Shown here piece after piece: positions 16,513-24,406 of a stretch of DNA of 64,000 nt. The translations under genes and the position numbers were made by a program. Source of the DNA: Pontibacillus salicampi (GTDB lineage: Bacteria > Bacillota > Bacilli > Bacillales > BH030062); assembly GCF_042434395.1 (NCBI RefSeq), contig NZ_JBHLTP010000005.1, positions 90,067 through 154,066 on the forward strand, given 5' to 3'. The notes under the pieces were generated by a model that had not been told where the DNA came from, ran no database searches, and was given only the letters and a program-made list of their open reading frames with translations. The first letter of the stretch is position 1. Every line of letters begins with the position of its first letter.

Positions 16513-17274
16513 TTATACCTGGGTCACTGTTTGAGACAGATCATAATAATACCCTAAATACTCTAAAAATATTTCTTTCAATTCCTCTTTCTCTAACATA
16601 GGAGACATAATGACTGGGTAACTTTTATTAAATTCAAAGATTACACGTCTACCTACCCTTTCATCCTTTCCTAGATCATCTCTCCCCTTTATTTTTGATT
16701 TCATAACTTTTGAAAGGTTCAAATCATCTATGATGTCTAATATATTTATCAAAAAATTGTCATTTCGGAATATTTCATATTTTATAATGTAATTGTATAA
16801 ATCTAGATTATCAACTAGTAAACTATAATATCTTTTTCGATCTCTTTCATCACCAACACTATCATTTATATATTGAGCACCAAGAACACACTTATAAATA
16901 TAGTTTTCCCAATCGAAATTTTTTAAGACAACATTATGGAATTGGTTCATACTTTGTTTGATTTGAGGATAATTTTTTAACAAGAATTCTCGTTTAGTTG
17001 TTACTAATAAGGAGTGCCAAAATAGCTCATCAAAGTGAATATCTCTATCTGTATTCAAGTAATTTTCCGCTAAAATTTCAATAGCTTCAAAAAATAATTG
17101 TTTTTTATCTCTTTCATTTTCATGAGCCATATATATAGGAAATTCCGGGGCTTGTGCTAGATTTACAACTTCTCCGGAGAAATACTCGTCTTTGAGATGT
17201 ATTTGATCTTCTAAAAAATCTTTATAAAACTGTTCATTTTGTTTATACCCATTAGCTAATAGCTTAACTTCCAT
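16513..17274 (-). CDS. Unrecognised protein, last gene of the GHKL-ATPase operon
   Basis: 253 residues, predicted soluble and mostly helical, A+T-rich codons. No catalytic motif is obvious. Central features: H-F-D-E-L-F-W-H-S-L-L (about 80-90), N-F-D-W-E-N-Y-I-Y-K-C-V-L-G-A-Q-Y-I (about 115-132) and R-K-R-Y-Y-S-L-L-V-D-N-L (about 142-153). The overall pattern faintly recalls small helical proteins (DUF6339-like) found beside restriction ATPases, but I would not rely on that. It overlaps the previous gene by 11 nt, with AAAGGGG inside that gene's end as ribosome site, so it is translationally coupled and probably a subunit or partner of the same complex. Confidence 0.7.
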   Translation of the reverse strand: MEVKLLANGYKQNEQFYKDFLEDQIHLKDEYFSGEVVNLAQAPEFPIYMAHENERDKKQLFFEAIEILAENYLNTDRDIHFDELFWHSLLVTTKREFLLKNYPQIKQSMNQFHNVVLKNFDWENYIYKCVLGAQYINDSVGDERDRKRYYSLLVDNLDLYNYIIKYEIFRNDNFLINILDIIDDLNLSKVMKSKIKGRDDLGKDERVGRRVIFEFNKSYPVIMSPMLEKEELKEIFLEYLGYYYDLSQTVTQV

Positions 17275-18115
17275 GTGAAATTAACCCCTTTACCACTGAT
17301 GTATATTTTTCTAATATACGATCGGATATTGCATATATTACTTCATCAATATTATTAATGCTCAGCTCTTCTATCATTTTTTTCTTCATTAATTGATATA
17401 GCTTGAACTCTAATGGGTTGCTCGGTGGTTCGATAACTTCCAAGTCCACATATTCACTATCTTCCCCGTTATTCACAATAAAGCGTTGAAGTGCAGCGTA
17501 TAAACCAGTATATATATATGGGTGATTTAACGTATTGCTTTGAGGTAAATTATTAAATTGGAAATCTGGTTTTCTGTAATAAATCACGATTGTTTCGTGA
17601 CTAAGTTCAATTTTTATATCTGATTTTAAATTAGCATCTAGTTTTTTCTCAAAAAGTTCCAATGGCTCTTTAAAGCTACCGTCAAACAAGACGACATTTG
17701 AAAAACCTAAAATCGCATGCTTGGGTACTACTATCTCTTCTTTAAAAAAATCATAAAATCCGCTTAAATCTTCATTTTGTTTGAAGTCAATTTCAGCTTT
17801 TGATTGTATATGCATTTGAATGGAAGTACGTTTGCTAACAGATATACGTGATTTAGCAATTTCGACAGATTTCTGATTATTTTCTAATCTAAAAAACTTA
17901 TTATCTTTTGATTGAATAATTAATATTAATTGAACATAGTCCTTTGTTAATAGATCATTGATAAAGGGTGACTCAATTTCATATTGAAAATCAAAGCGAT
18001 AGTTATGAGTATTTTCATGTAATTCTACATCCAAAATAAAAAGATTTGTTGAATAATTGTTAGAGTTATTCGTTAAAACAGGGTATGGAAAGTTTGCATC
18101 TTTTTTGTAAATCAT
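17264..18115 (-). CDS. Unrecognised protein, middle gene of the GHKL-ATPase operon
   Basis: 283 residues, not recognised. Alternating hydrophobic/polar segments suggest a beta-rich N-terminal two thirds (F-I-L-D-V-E-L near residue 26, V-Q-L-I-L-I-I-Q near 62, I-V-I-Y-Y-R-K-P near 183) followed by a helical C-terminus (L-Y-A-A-L-Q-R-F-I-V then E-F-K-L-Y-Q-L-M-K-K-K). No membrane segment, no nuclease or methylase motif. Its ribosome site GAGGTG lies in the last codons of the ATPase gene, 2 nt gap, and it overlaps the next gene by 11 nt, so all three are coupled and presumably form one machine. Confidence 0.7.
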   Translation of the reverse strand: MIYKKDANFPYPVLTNNSNNYSTNLFILDVELHENTHNYRFDFQYEIESPFINDLLTKDYVQLILIIQSKDNKFFRLENNQKSVEIAKSRISVSKRTSIQMHIQSKAEIDFKQNEDLSGFYDFFKEEIVVPKHAILGFSNVVLFDGSFKEPLELFEKKLDANLKSDIKIELSHETIVIYYRKPDFQFNNLPQSNTLNHPYIYTGLYAALQRFIVNNGEDSEYVDLEVIEPPSNPLEFKLYQLMKKKMIEELSINNIDEVIYAISDRILEKYTSVVKGLISHGS

Positions 18116-18117
18116 CT

Positions 18118-20058
18118 TTACACCTCTACGTAGTAAACGAATTTTAATGATTTGTTTAAGCTTTCTTTTAAGTTTAATTCAAGTTGTGCTACCCCTTGTG
18201 TGATCTGAACATTATTAATCACATTTTGATTAGAGGTGCAATTTCCGCCTGAATTTAAATCAATAATATATTTATAATTATCTTGAATGTTAAATTCATT
18301 TGGGTATTCCACACCCATTCCATCAATTACTGCTAAAGAGATGTTGCAGTACGTATCATTGTTTATATGCTCACTTTTTGTAAAATCAAATTTAACCATC
18401 TCTTTATTTCCTACTATCAGGCGTTCAACCATATCAGGATGGGCACTATAAATGGTAGATAATCGCTCTTGTTTTTCAGTATGTTTATCACTATCTTGGC
18501 TTTTTTGTCGCTTTAAAGGATCGCGCTTCTTCTTGGATTGACCTGGATTCTTCTTTGTACCCTGCTTACTGTCCTTTCTATCACGCTTCTCTTTTATAGG
18601 CATATCGCTAGATGTTTTTACTAAAGATTTTTTCCCATCATTTATCATCACGGTTCCAAGAGTATCAGATAAATCTTTTTTAAATTGTGTTTCCAAAACA
18701 TACAAAATGTCCGCAGTATTCATTTGGCCGTCAGTTGGATTATTTTTCTTTATCGCTTCTTCAATAATTTTTGAAATTTCACGAGACAAATTGCTCATGA
18801 ACTTTTTTGCACGTTTCTTTTGATTAGGATCTTTTATATCATTAGGAGATAATTTAGTATGCGACTCATTTTCTAATAATTTTAAGTACTTATCTTCTGC
18901 TGAACTCCCAATTAATACCGCGTTAAAAGGCTTAGTAGCTTTCCCCTCTATTTTAAAATCCTCAATCTTCATACCAATCGTTCTAACGATAGCAACCCGA
19001 CCTTTCGGTATTTGCTCATCATAATAAAAATATAAATTGAAATGATAATCTTCTACACCGTCTGATACTTTAATCACTTCAGGTGTTTCATTCAAATAAG
19101 TATCTACATACAAAGGCGTGAATACTTTTTTTGCTTCCGTAATATCCTGGACATAATATTTTGGGTCTTTAATGTAGTTCAGTATTGTATCGTTTGTAAC
19201 CTCTTTCTCATTTACGATTACTTTTAATTTCCCTTCCAAAATCGATAAGAAAAAACTGTCACATATGCTTCTGATAATTTCGCTCTCATTATCGTATTCT
19301 TCACGGAAATAAGGGATAATAATTTTAAGCCCCCGAGTGTTTTTCTCAAAAACTTGATCAAAGTTATTCTTATATGGGTAAAACTTAGACTTATTTCCTT
19401 CTAATTTAATATCAGTAAAATATCCAGTCGAACGGTAACACTGGTCTTTATATAGATGTTCAATTAATTGAACTGTCCCACCTAAATGTTTATCGCCATT
19501 TTCATCACAATTTGCAAAGTACATAAGATGTAAATCTGACGCAGCATTGGAAGCGATTTTTCCAACACCATGCGATCCCCCACGAGAAGTTTCTAGAGAT
19601 GAATCCTCCTCTTCAAAGTGCACTCCCTTGCTATAGGCATAAATCCCCCATGTATCTCTTTTGGAGCCACTCTGACCATTTCTGGCACCTGTTAGACCTC
19701 GTGTATTTGAATCCTCAAAAGATATATACCTTACTTCTTCTTGATTAATTTTATTTAACATGTGCTGTATCGTTTCTTTTGTATAACCATTTCGTCCTTC
19801 TAGACACTTAATCCTTTCAATCACTTCGTTAATACCTGGAATATTTGATTTTTTAATACTACCTGTTTTAATTGTAAGAATAACCGGGCTTTCATATCCA
19901 GGTAAACGACCGTCCAGAGAATTTTGTGCATTTTCACGAGTAAGACCATTTATCCCCATATTATAAAAACGTTCTAAAATTTTATTGAAATTTGATTCTT
20001 CTATATTTGGTATCGATGAAAATTTCCATTTGTCATAATTATTGACGTTTAATTTCAT
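18118..20058 (-). CDS. GHKL (Hsp90/MutL/MORC-like) ATPase of a restriction-associated locus
   Basis: 646 residues. The Bergerat ATP site is intact: N-box R-E-N-A-Q-N-S-L-D-G (41-50, Glu42 and Asn46), G1 box F-E-D-S-N-T-R-G-L-T-G (114-124, Asp116), and a lid/G2 loop G-G-S-H-G-V-G-K-I-A-S (160-170). A second domain containing R-V-A-I-V-R-T-I-G-M-K-I (about 354-365) fits the S5-like transducer. A very basic, low-complexity linker spans 488-530, then a beta-rich C-terminal domain. This matches the prokaryotic MORC/paraMORC ATPases described in restriction-modification loci (Iyer, Abhiman and Aravind 2008). First gene of a three-gene operon; AAAGGAG precedes the ATG. No helicase is encoded nearby, unlike many such loci. 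Confidence 0.82.
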   Translation of the reverse strand: MKLNVNNYDKWKFSSIPNIEESNFNKILERFYNMGINGLTRENAQNSLDGRLPGYESPVILTIKTGSIKKSNIPGINEVIERIKCLEGRNGYTKETIQHMLNKINQEEVRYISFEDSNTRGLTGARNGQSGSKRDTWGIYAYSKGVHFEEEDSSLETSRGGSHGVGKIASNAASDLHLMYFANCDENGDKHLGGTVQLIEHLYKDQCYRSTGYFTDIKLEGNKSKFYPYKNNFDQVFEKNTRGLKIIIPYFREEYDNESEIIRSICDSFFLSILEGKLKVIVNEKEVTNDTILNYIKDPKYYVQDITEAKKVFTPLYVDTYLNETPEVIKVSDGVEDYHFNLYFYYDEQIPKGRVAIVRTIGMKIEDFKIEGKATKPFNAVLIGSSAEDKYLKLLENESHTKLSPNDIKDPNQKKRAKKFMSNLSREISKIIEEAIKKNNPTDGQMNTADILYVLETQFKKDLSDTLGTVMINDGKKSLVKTSSDMPIKEKRDRKDSKQGTKKNPGQSKKKRDPLKRQKSQDSDKHTEKQERLSTIYSAHPDMVERLIVGNKEMVKFDFTKSEHINNDTYCNISLAVIDGMGVEYPNEFNIQDNYKYIIDLNSGGNCTSNQNVINNVQITQGVAQLELNLKESLNKSLKFVYYVEV

Positions 20059-20182
20059 ATTAGGCTCCTTTATTTCTTTGTTAATGGTAATATTTTACCA
20101 TATATATGAAATTTGTTGGCTTTTAATATTGAAAATTTTATTAGAAGCCCGAAATTATGCAAAAAAAGCATTATTCTATTAT

Positions 20183-20213
20183 AAAAAAAACGCCTCTCTT
20201 TTAAGAGAGACGT
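20183..20213 (-). terminator. Terminator of rlmCD
   Basis: ACGTCTCTCTT and AAGAGAGGCGT form the stem, followed on the minus strand by eight T; it overlaps the last codons of rlmCD. Confidence 0.85.
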
Positions 20214-21604
20214 CCATCTGAATTATTATTTTTTCTACGAAGATGACTTACACACTCCACGTGCCCCGTCTGCGGAAACATATCCACCGGCTGCACTTCC
20301 TGTGTCTCAAACCCACCATCTTCAAGAATGCGCAGGTCACGCGCTAAAGTAGATGGATTACAAGAAACATACACAATCTTTTCTGGCTGCATTTGAATCA
20401 TGGCGTTAAGCAGTGATTCATCGCAGCCTTTTCGTGGTGGGTCGACGACGATGACGTCTGGGCGGAGGCCCTGGGATTGCCACCATGGGAGAAGGGATTC
20501 GGCTTCTCCTACGTAGAATTCAGCGTTTTCGATGTTGTTTAGTTTGGCGTTCTTTTTGGCGTCGTCCACGGCTGGTGCGACGATTTCGACGCCTAGCACC
20601 TTTTTGGCCTGCTTGGCTAGAAATAGGCTGATGGTTCCTATGCCACAATAGGCGTCGACGACGGTTTCGTGTCCTTTCAGATTAGCATATTGCAGTGCTT
20701 GGTCGTATAGTGCTTTCGTCTGAGTTGGGTTGACTTGGTAGAACGACTTTGGTGAGATGTTAAAGCGAATATCTCCGATGGTGTCTACGATATATTTGTC
20801 TCCCCATAGGATGTTCGTTTGGTCACCCATAATGACGTTGGTGCGTTTGTTGTTGACGTTGTGGATGATGGATTTCACATTTGGGAATGTGTCGCGTATT
20901 TCTTGGACGATTGCTTCCTGATGTGGTAATTTCTTTGTCTTCGTAATGATGACTACCATAATGTCGCCGGTTGTCTGACCGGTACGTACCATGATGTGAC
21001 GTAGGACGCCTCTATGGTTTTCTTCTTTGTATGGTTCGATGCTATATTTTTCGGCGATGCGGCGAACGGCTTCTACCATGCGGTCGTTGTGCTCGTCCTG
21101 AATGACACACGTGTCCATATCAATAATGTCGTGGCTTCTCTTCCGATAAAAGCCTGCCTTTAATCCGCCTTCTTCTGTTTCGCCTACAGGGATTTGCACT
21201 TTATTTCGGTAGCGCCAAGGGTCTTCCATGCCGATGGTTGGGTGTACTGGTACGTGGGATAGGTGTCCTATTTTGTGCATCGCATCCTTCACTTGCTTCT
21301 GCTTCATATCGAGCTGCATCTTGTAGCTCATATGCTGCAGCTGACAGCCTCCACATTTTTCATACACATCGCATGGTGGATCCACTCGTTCCTGGCTTGC
21401 TTCTTTTACGTCTAGAAGGATACCAAATCCAAAATTCTTCTTCACTTTAACAACCTTTACTTGTGCTTTTTCTCCTGGCAGGGCGTAGGGCACAAATAAG
21501 GGATAGCCGTTTACCTTTCCTACTCCGTTGCCTTCATGAGTCAGGTCTTCAAAGGTTAGTTCAATTGTTTCGTTTTTATTCACAGGTGGTTGAGGTTTAG
21601 ACAT
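20201..21604 (-). CDS. rlmCD: 23S rRNA (uracil-5-)-methyltransferase RlmCD
   Basis: 467 residues, orthologue of B. subtilis YefA, which methylates both U747 and U1939 of 23S rRNA. N-terminal TRAM domain (about 1-68), iron-sulphur cysteines in P-C-D-V-Y-E-K-C-G-G-C-Q (about 77-88), S-adenosylmethionine motif D-A-Y-C-G-I-G-T-I-S-L, and the catalytic Cys in Y-V-S-C-N-P-S-T-L-A-R-D-L. Stands alone with its own terminator. It marks the right-hand boundary of the accessory island; in B. subtilis 168 the region next to yefA also carries accessory DNA-modification genes, so the position may be an integration hotspot. Confidence 0.95.
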   Translation of the reverse strand: MSKPQPPVNKNETIELTFEDLTHEGNGVGKVNGYPLFVPYALPGEKAQVKVVKVKKNFGFGILLDVKEASQERVDPPCDVYEKCGGCQLQHMSYKMQLDMKQKQVKDAMHKIGHLSHVPVHPTIGMEDPWRYRNKVQIPVGETEEGGLKAGFYRKRSHDIIDMDTCVIQDEHNDRMVEAVRRIAEKYSIEPYKEENHRGVLRHIMVRTGQTTGDIMVVIITKTKKLPHQEAIVQEIRDTFPNVKSIIHNVNNKRTNVIMGDQTNILWGDKYIVDTIGDIRFNISPKSFYQVNPTQTKALYDQALQYANLKGHETVVDAYCGIGTISLFLAKQAKKVLGVEIVAPAVDDAKKNAKLNNIENAEFYVGEAESLLPWWQSQGLRPDVIVVDPPRKGCDESLLNAMIQMQPEKIVYVSCNPSTLARDLRILEDGGFETQEVQPVDMFPQTGHVECVSHLRRKNNNSDGRLS

Positions 21605-21753
21605 GCATACCTTCCTTTGCCGTTCTTAAATTTCTATCGAATTATATCATATATTACCCGTATCTGTAGCTTTTTCAACTTAGGTTCCTGATAGGGTGAT
21701 TGTTCATCATTATTCCCAACACGAACAGACAGGATAACTGCATTTTTCTAATA

Positions 21754-21790
21754 ACAAAACGAAAGACAGCCATTATCTCTGACTGTCTTG
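21754..21790 (-). terminator. Terminator of dagK
   Basis: AAGACAGTCAGAG / CTGTCTTT hairpin followed by CGTTTTGTT on the minus strand; the stem begins inside the stop region of dagK. Confidence 0.75.
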
Positions 21791-22687
21791 TTCCTCCCAA
21801 AAGGTTTTTGGGACATAAAATTCGAGGTGGCGATACAAATTGACAAATTCCCCGGGTAATAATCCGCCATATTCCCCGTCAATATTCAACTGCATTTTCT
21901 CATCCGTGTGCACTTTTATGCGATTAGCTGTCGTGTAGATAACGTTCGGATCACTAATGTGATTGCCCTTCATGGCAAGGCTTGCTAAGCGAATTAATTC
22001 GGGAATATTGACTTTCTTAATAATAAGCAGGTCAAACATTCCATCATCCATCAAGGCATCTGGAGCCAGCTTTTCTAAGCCGCCAATAGAGTTTGTATTA
22101 GATACAAGAAATACCATTACTTCTCCTTCAAACCATTTCCCGTCAAATTCAATTTGCACATAGGTTGGTCTAATGGAAGGAACCATTTCTACTCCTTTTA
22201 AATAATATGCTAATTGGCCGAGTACAGTCTTTAGTTTACTAGGCACTTCATACGTAAGCTCTGTAAGCTTTCCGCCACCAGCAATATTAACAAAGTAATG
22301 ATTGTTTACTCTTCCTATATCAAGAGCTTTCGGATGCCCTTCCAAAATGACATCGACCGCTCCCTTTACATTTCGAGGCACATGAATTGCTCTAGCAAAG
22401 TCATTGGTTGTCCCAACGGGAATAATCCCTACACGGGGTCTATAGTCCTTTTCAGCAATACCGTTAATTACTTCATTTATTGTTCCATCTCCACCTGCAG
22501 CAACTACAAGGTCGAATTTTCGTTCCGCTGCCATACGCGCTGCTTCTATAGCGTCACCTTCACACGTTGTAGCGTGGGTAGACGTTTCATAGCCAGCTTG
22601 TTCGAACCGTTGGAGAATTTCTGGAAGTTCTCGTTTAACGGCCTCTCTTCCTGAGGTTGGATTGTATATGATTCGGGCTCGTTGCAT
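21773..22687 (-). CDS. dagK: Diacylglycerol kinase (lipid kinase, DgkB type)
   Basis: 304 residues from the ATG at 22687, which has GGAGG 7 nt upstream; an open frame continues 27 codons further but has no such site, and the product then starts M-Q-R-A-R-I-I-Y-N-P-T-S-G-R-E as in B. subtilis DgkB (YerQ). Contains the lipid kinase GGDGT nucleotide motif (A-A-G-G-D-G-T-I-N-E-V), G-T-T-N-D-F-A-R-A and the C-terminal L-D-G-E-Y/N-I-D-G-E-Y-G-G motif. Recycles diacylglycerol released by lipoteichoic acid synthesis. Syntenic with B. subtilis between gatB and rlmCD. Confidence 0.95.
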   Translation of the reverse strand: MQRARIIYNPTSGREAVKRELPEILQRFEQAGYETSTHATTCEGDAIEAARMAAERKFDLVVAAGGDGTINEVINGIAEKDYRPRVGIIPVGTTNDFARAIHVPRNVKGAVDVILEGHPKALDIGRVNNHYFVNIAGGGKLTELTYEVPSKLKTVLGQLAYYLKGVEMVPSIRPTYVQIEFDGKWFEGEVMVFLVSNTNSIGGLEKLAPDALMDDGMFDLLIIKKVNIPELIRLASLAMKGNHISDPNVIYTTANRIKVHTDEKMQLNIDGEYGGLLPGEFVNLYRHLEFYVPKTFWEEQDSQR

Positions 22688-22845
22688 AGGTCTTCCTCCA
22701 TCCAAGCCATATTTACTTTCCCTATCATAGCTTTTTTTCATCGATTTGAAAAGTTTTTCCTTTTCCATCTTATTATGCGAAACACGACATTCCTATACCC
22801 TAAAATGCCTGTTTTCCATCTCATAAAATCAAAGCTAATCATCAA

Positions 22846-22876
22846 TAAATCCTGCCGTTTACAACAGCAGGATTTA
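22846..22876 (-). terminator. Terminator-like hairpin after gatB
   Basis: AAATCCTGCTG / CGGCAGGATTT on the minus strand, about 100 nt past the gatB stop. The T-tract is weak. Confidence 0.6.
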
Positions 22877-22975
22877 TTCCATAGGCAGACTCGGGAGCGA
22901 ATGTATTGGATGGAGGAGCCTTCATCCTCTCTAGGTTACACCGTTCCTGGAGTCTCTCACAAATGCATAGGTTAC

Positions 22976-24406
22976 TTAGCGTTTGTCCATTTCTTCTATG
23001 ATAATCTTGTTTACCATAGGCGGGTTGGCCTGCCCTTTCGTTGCTTTCATGACTTGGCCAACTAGGAAGCCGAGCGCCTTGTCTTTTCCGTTTTTATAGT
23101 CTTCGATAGACTGTTCGTTATTATCCAGAATGCCTGTGATAATCTCACGAAGCTGACCTTCGTCTGAAATCTGTCCAAGCCCCTGATCTTTTACAAACTG
23201 CTCTGGTTCTGTCCCCTTTTCGACTGTTTCTGCGAATACTTTCTTCGCAATTTTAGAAGAAATGGTTCCGTCCTCAATTAGCTTGATCATCGTTGCCAGG
23301 TTAACCGGAGTTAAGGCAAGCTCTTCCAGTTCTTTTTGCTGCTTGTTCATATATCCGGATACTTCACCCATGAGCCAGTTCGCTGCCTGCTTCGCATCTG
23401 CTCCGGCTGCAATCGTTTCTTCGAAGAAATCGGACATGGATTTGTTATTCGTTAGTACGGCTGCATCATATTCGGATAGTGCCAGCTCTTCCATGTAACG
23501 CTTCAAACGGGCGTCAGGAAGCTCTGGAATTTCATTATAAATACGCTGCTTCCACTCCTCTGAGATATAAAGTGGTACAAGATCTGGCTCAGGGAAGTAG
23601 CGATAGTCGTCTGATCCTTCTTTCACTCGCATGAGAATCGTTTCTTTCGTTTGCTCATCATAACGACGAGTTTCCTGAAGGATTTCTCCACCAGCAAGAA
23701 GGACTTCCTGTTGGCGCTTCTCTTCGTATTCTAGACCTTTTTGCAGGAAGGAGAAGGAGTTCAGGTTCTTAAGCTCTGTCTTCGTACCGAATTGCTCCTG
23801 GCCAATTGGTCGCAGGGAAATGTTCGCGTCGGCACGAAGGGAGCCTTCTTCCATCTTACAGTCGGAAACCTCTGTATATTGGATAATATTCTTCAGCTTT
23901 TCTAAATAAGCGTAGGCTTCTTTAGGAGAGCGGATATCAGGCTCTGATACAATCTCCACCAATGGTGTTCCTTGACGATTGTAGTCAACGAGAGAGTAGC
24001 CATCGTCGCTGTGAGTCAGCTTGCCGGCATCCTCTTCAATGTGTAGACGAGTAATACCAATGCGCTTCGTCTTTCCATCTACCTCAATATCAATATATCC
24101 ATTTTCTCCGATAGGCTGGTCAAATTGAGAAATTTGGTAGGCCTTCGGATTGTCAGGATAGAAATAGTTTTTACGATCAAACTTCGTATCCGTGGCAATA
24201 TCACAGTTCAAAGCCATGGCAGCTTTCATAGCATAGTTGACAACCTCTTCATTTAAAACAGGAAGTACGCCAGGATAACCGAGGTCAATTGGGTTAGCAT
24301 TGGCGTTCGGCTCACTACCGAAAGCGTTAGGACTTGGACTGAAAATCTTGGAATCTGTTTTAAGCTCCACGTGGACCTCTAGTCCGATAATCGTTTCAAA
24401 GTTCAT
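22976..24406 (-). CDS. gatB: Asp-tRNA(Asn)/Glu-tRNA(Gln) amidotransferase subunit B
   Basis: 476 residues. With GatA and GatC converts Glu-tRNA(Gln) to Gln-tRNA(Gln). N-terminal G-L-E-V-H-V-E-L-K-T and the D-Y-N-R-Q-G-T-P-L-V-E-I-V-S-E-P-D motif of the GatB/GatE kinase-like cradle are present, as is the C-terminal YqeY-like tRNA-binding tail (G-F-L-V-G-Q-V-M-K-A-T-K-G-Q-A-N-P). The stop of gatA overlaps its start by one nucleotide. Last gene of gatCAB. Confidence 0.97.
   Translation of the reverse strand: MNFETIIGLEVHVELKTDSKIFSPSPNAFGSEPNANANPIDLGYPGVLPVLNEEVVNYAMKAAMALNCDIATDTKFDRKNYFYPDNPKAYQISQFDQPIGENGYIDIEVDGKTKRIGITRLHIEEDAGKLTHSDDGYSLVDYNRQGTPLVEIVSEPDIRSPKEAYAYLEKLKNIIQYTEVSDCKMEEGSLRADANISLRPIGQEQFGTKTELKNLNSFSFLQKGLEYEEKRQQEVLLAGGEILQETRRYDEQTKETILMRVKEGSDDYRYFPEPDLVPLYISEEWKQRIYNEIPELPDARLKRYMEELALSEYDAAVLTNNKSMSDFFEETIAAGADAKQAANWLMGEVSGYMNKQQKELEELALTPVNLATMIKLIEDGTISSKIAKKVFAETVEKGTEPEQFVKDQGLGQISDEGQLREIITGILDNNEQSIEDYKNGKDKALGFLVGQVMKATKGQANPPMVNKIIIEEMDKR

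Noticed and set aside
12459..20058. BREX, DISARM or Z1-type system
   Set aside because: No PglZ/BrxC, no SNF2-type or Z1 helicase and no DUF1998 protein is encoded; only methyltransferase and GHKL ATPase are shared themes.
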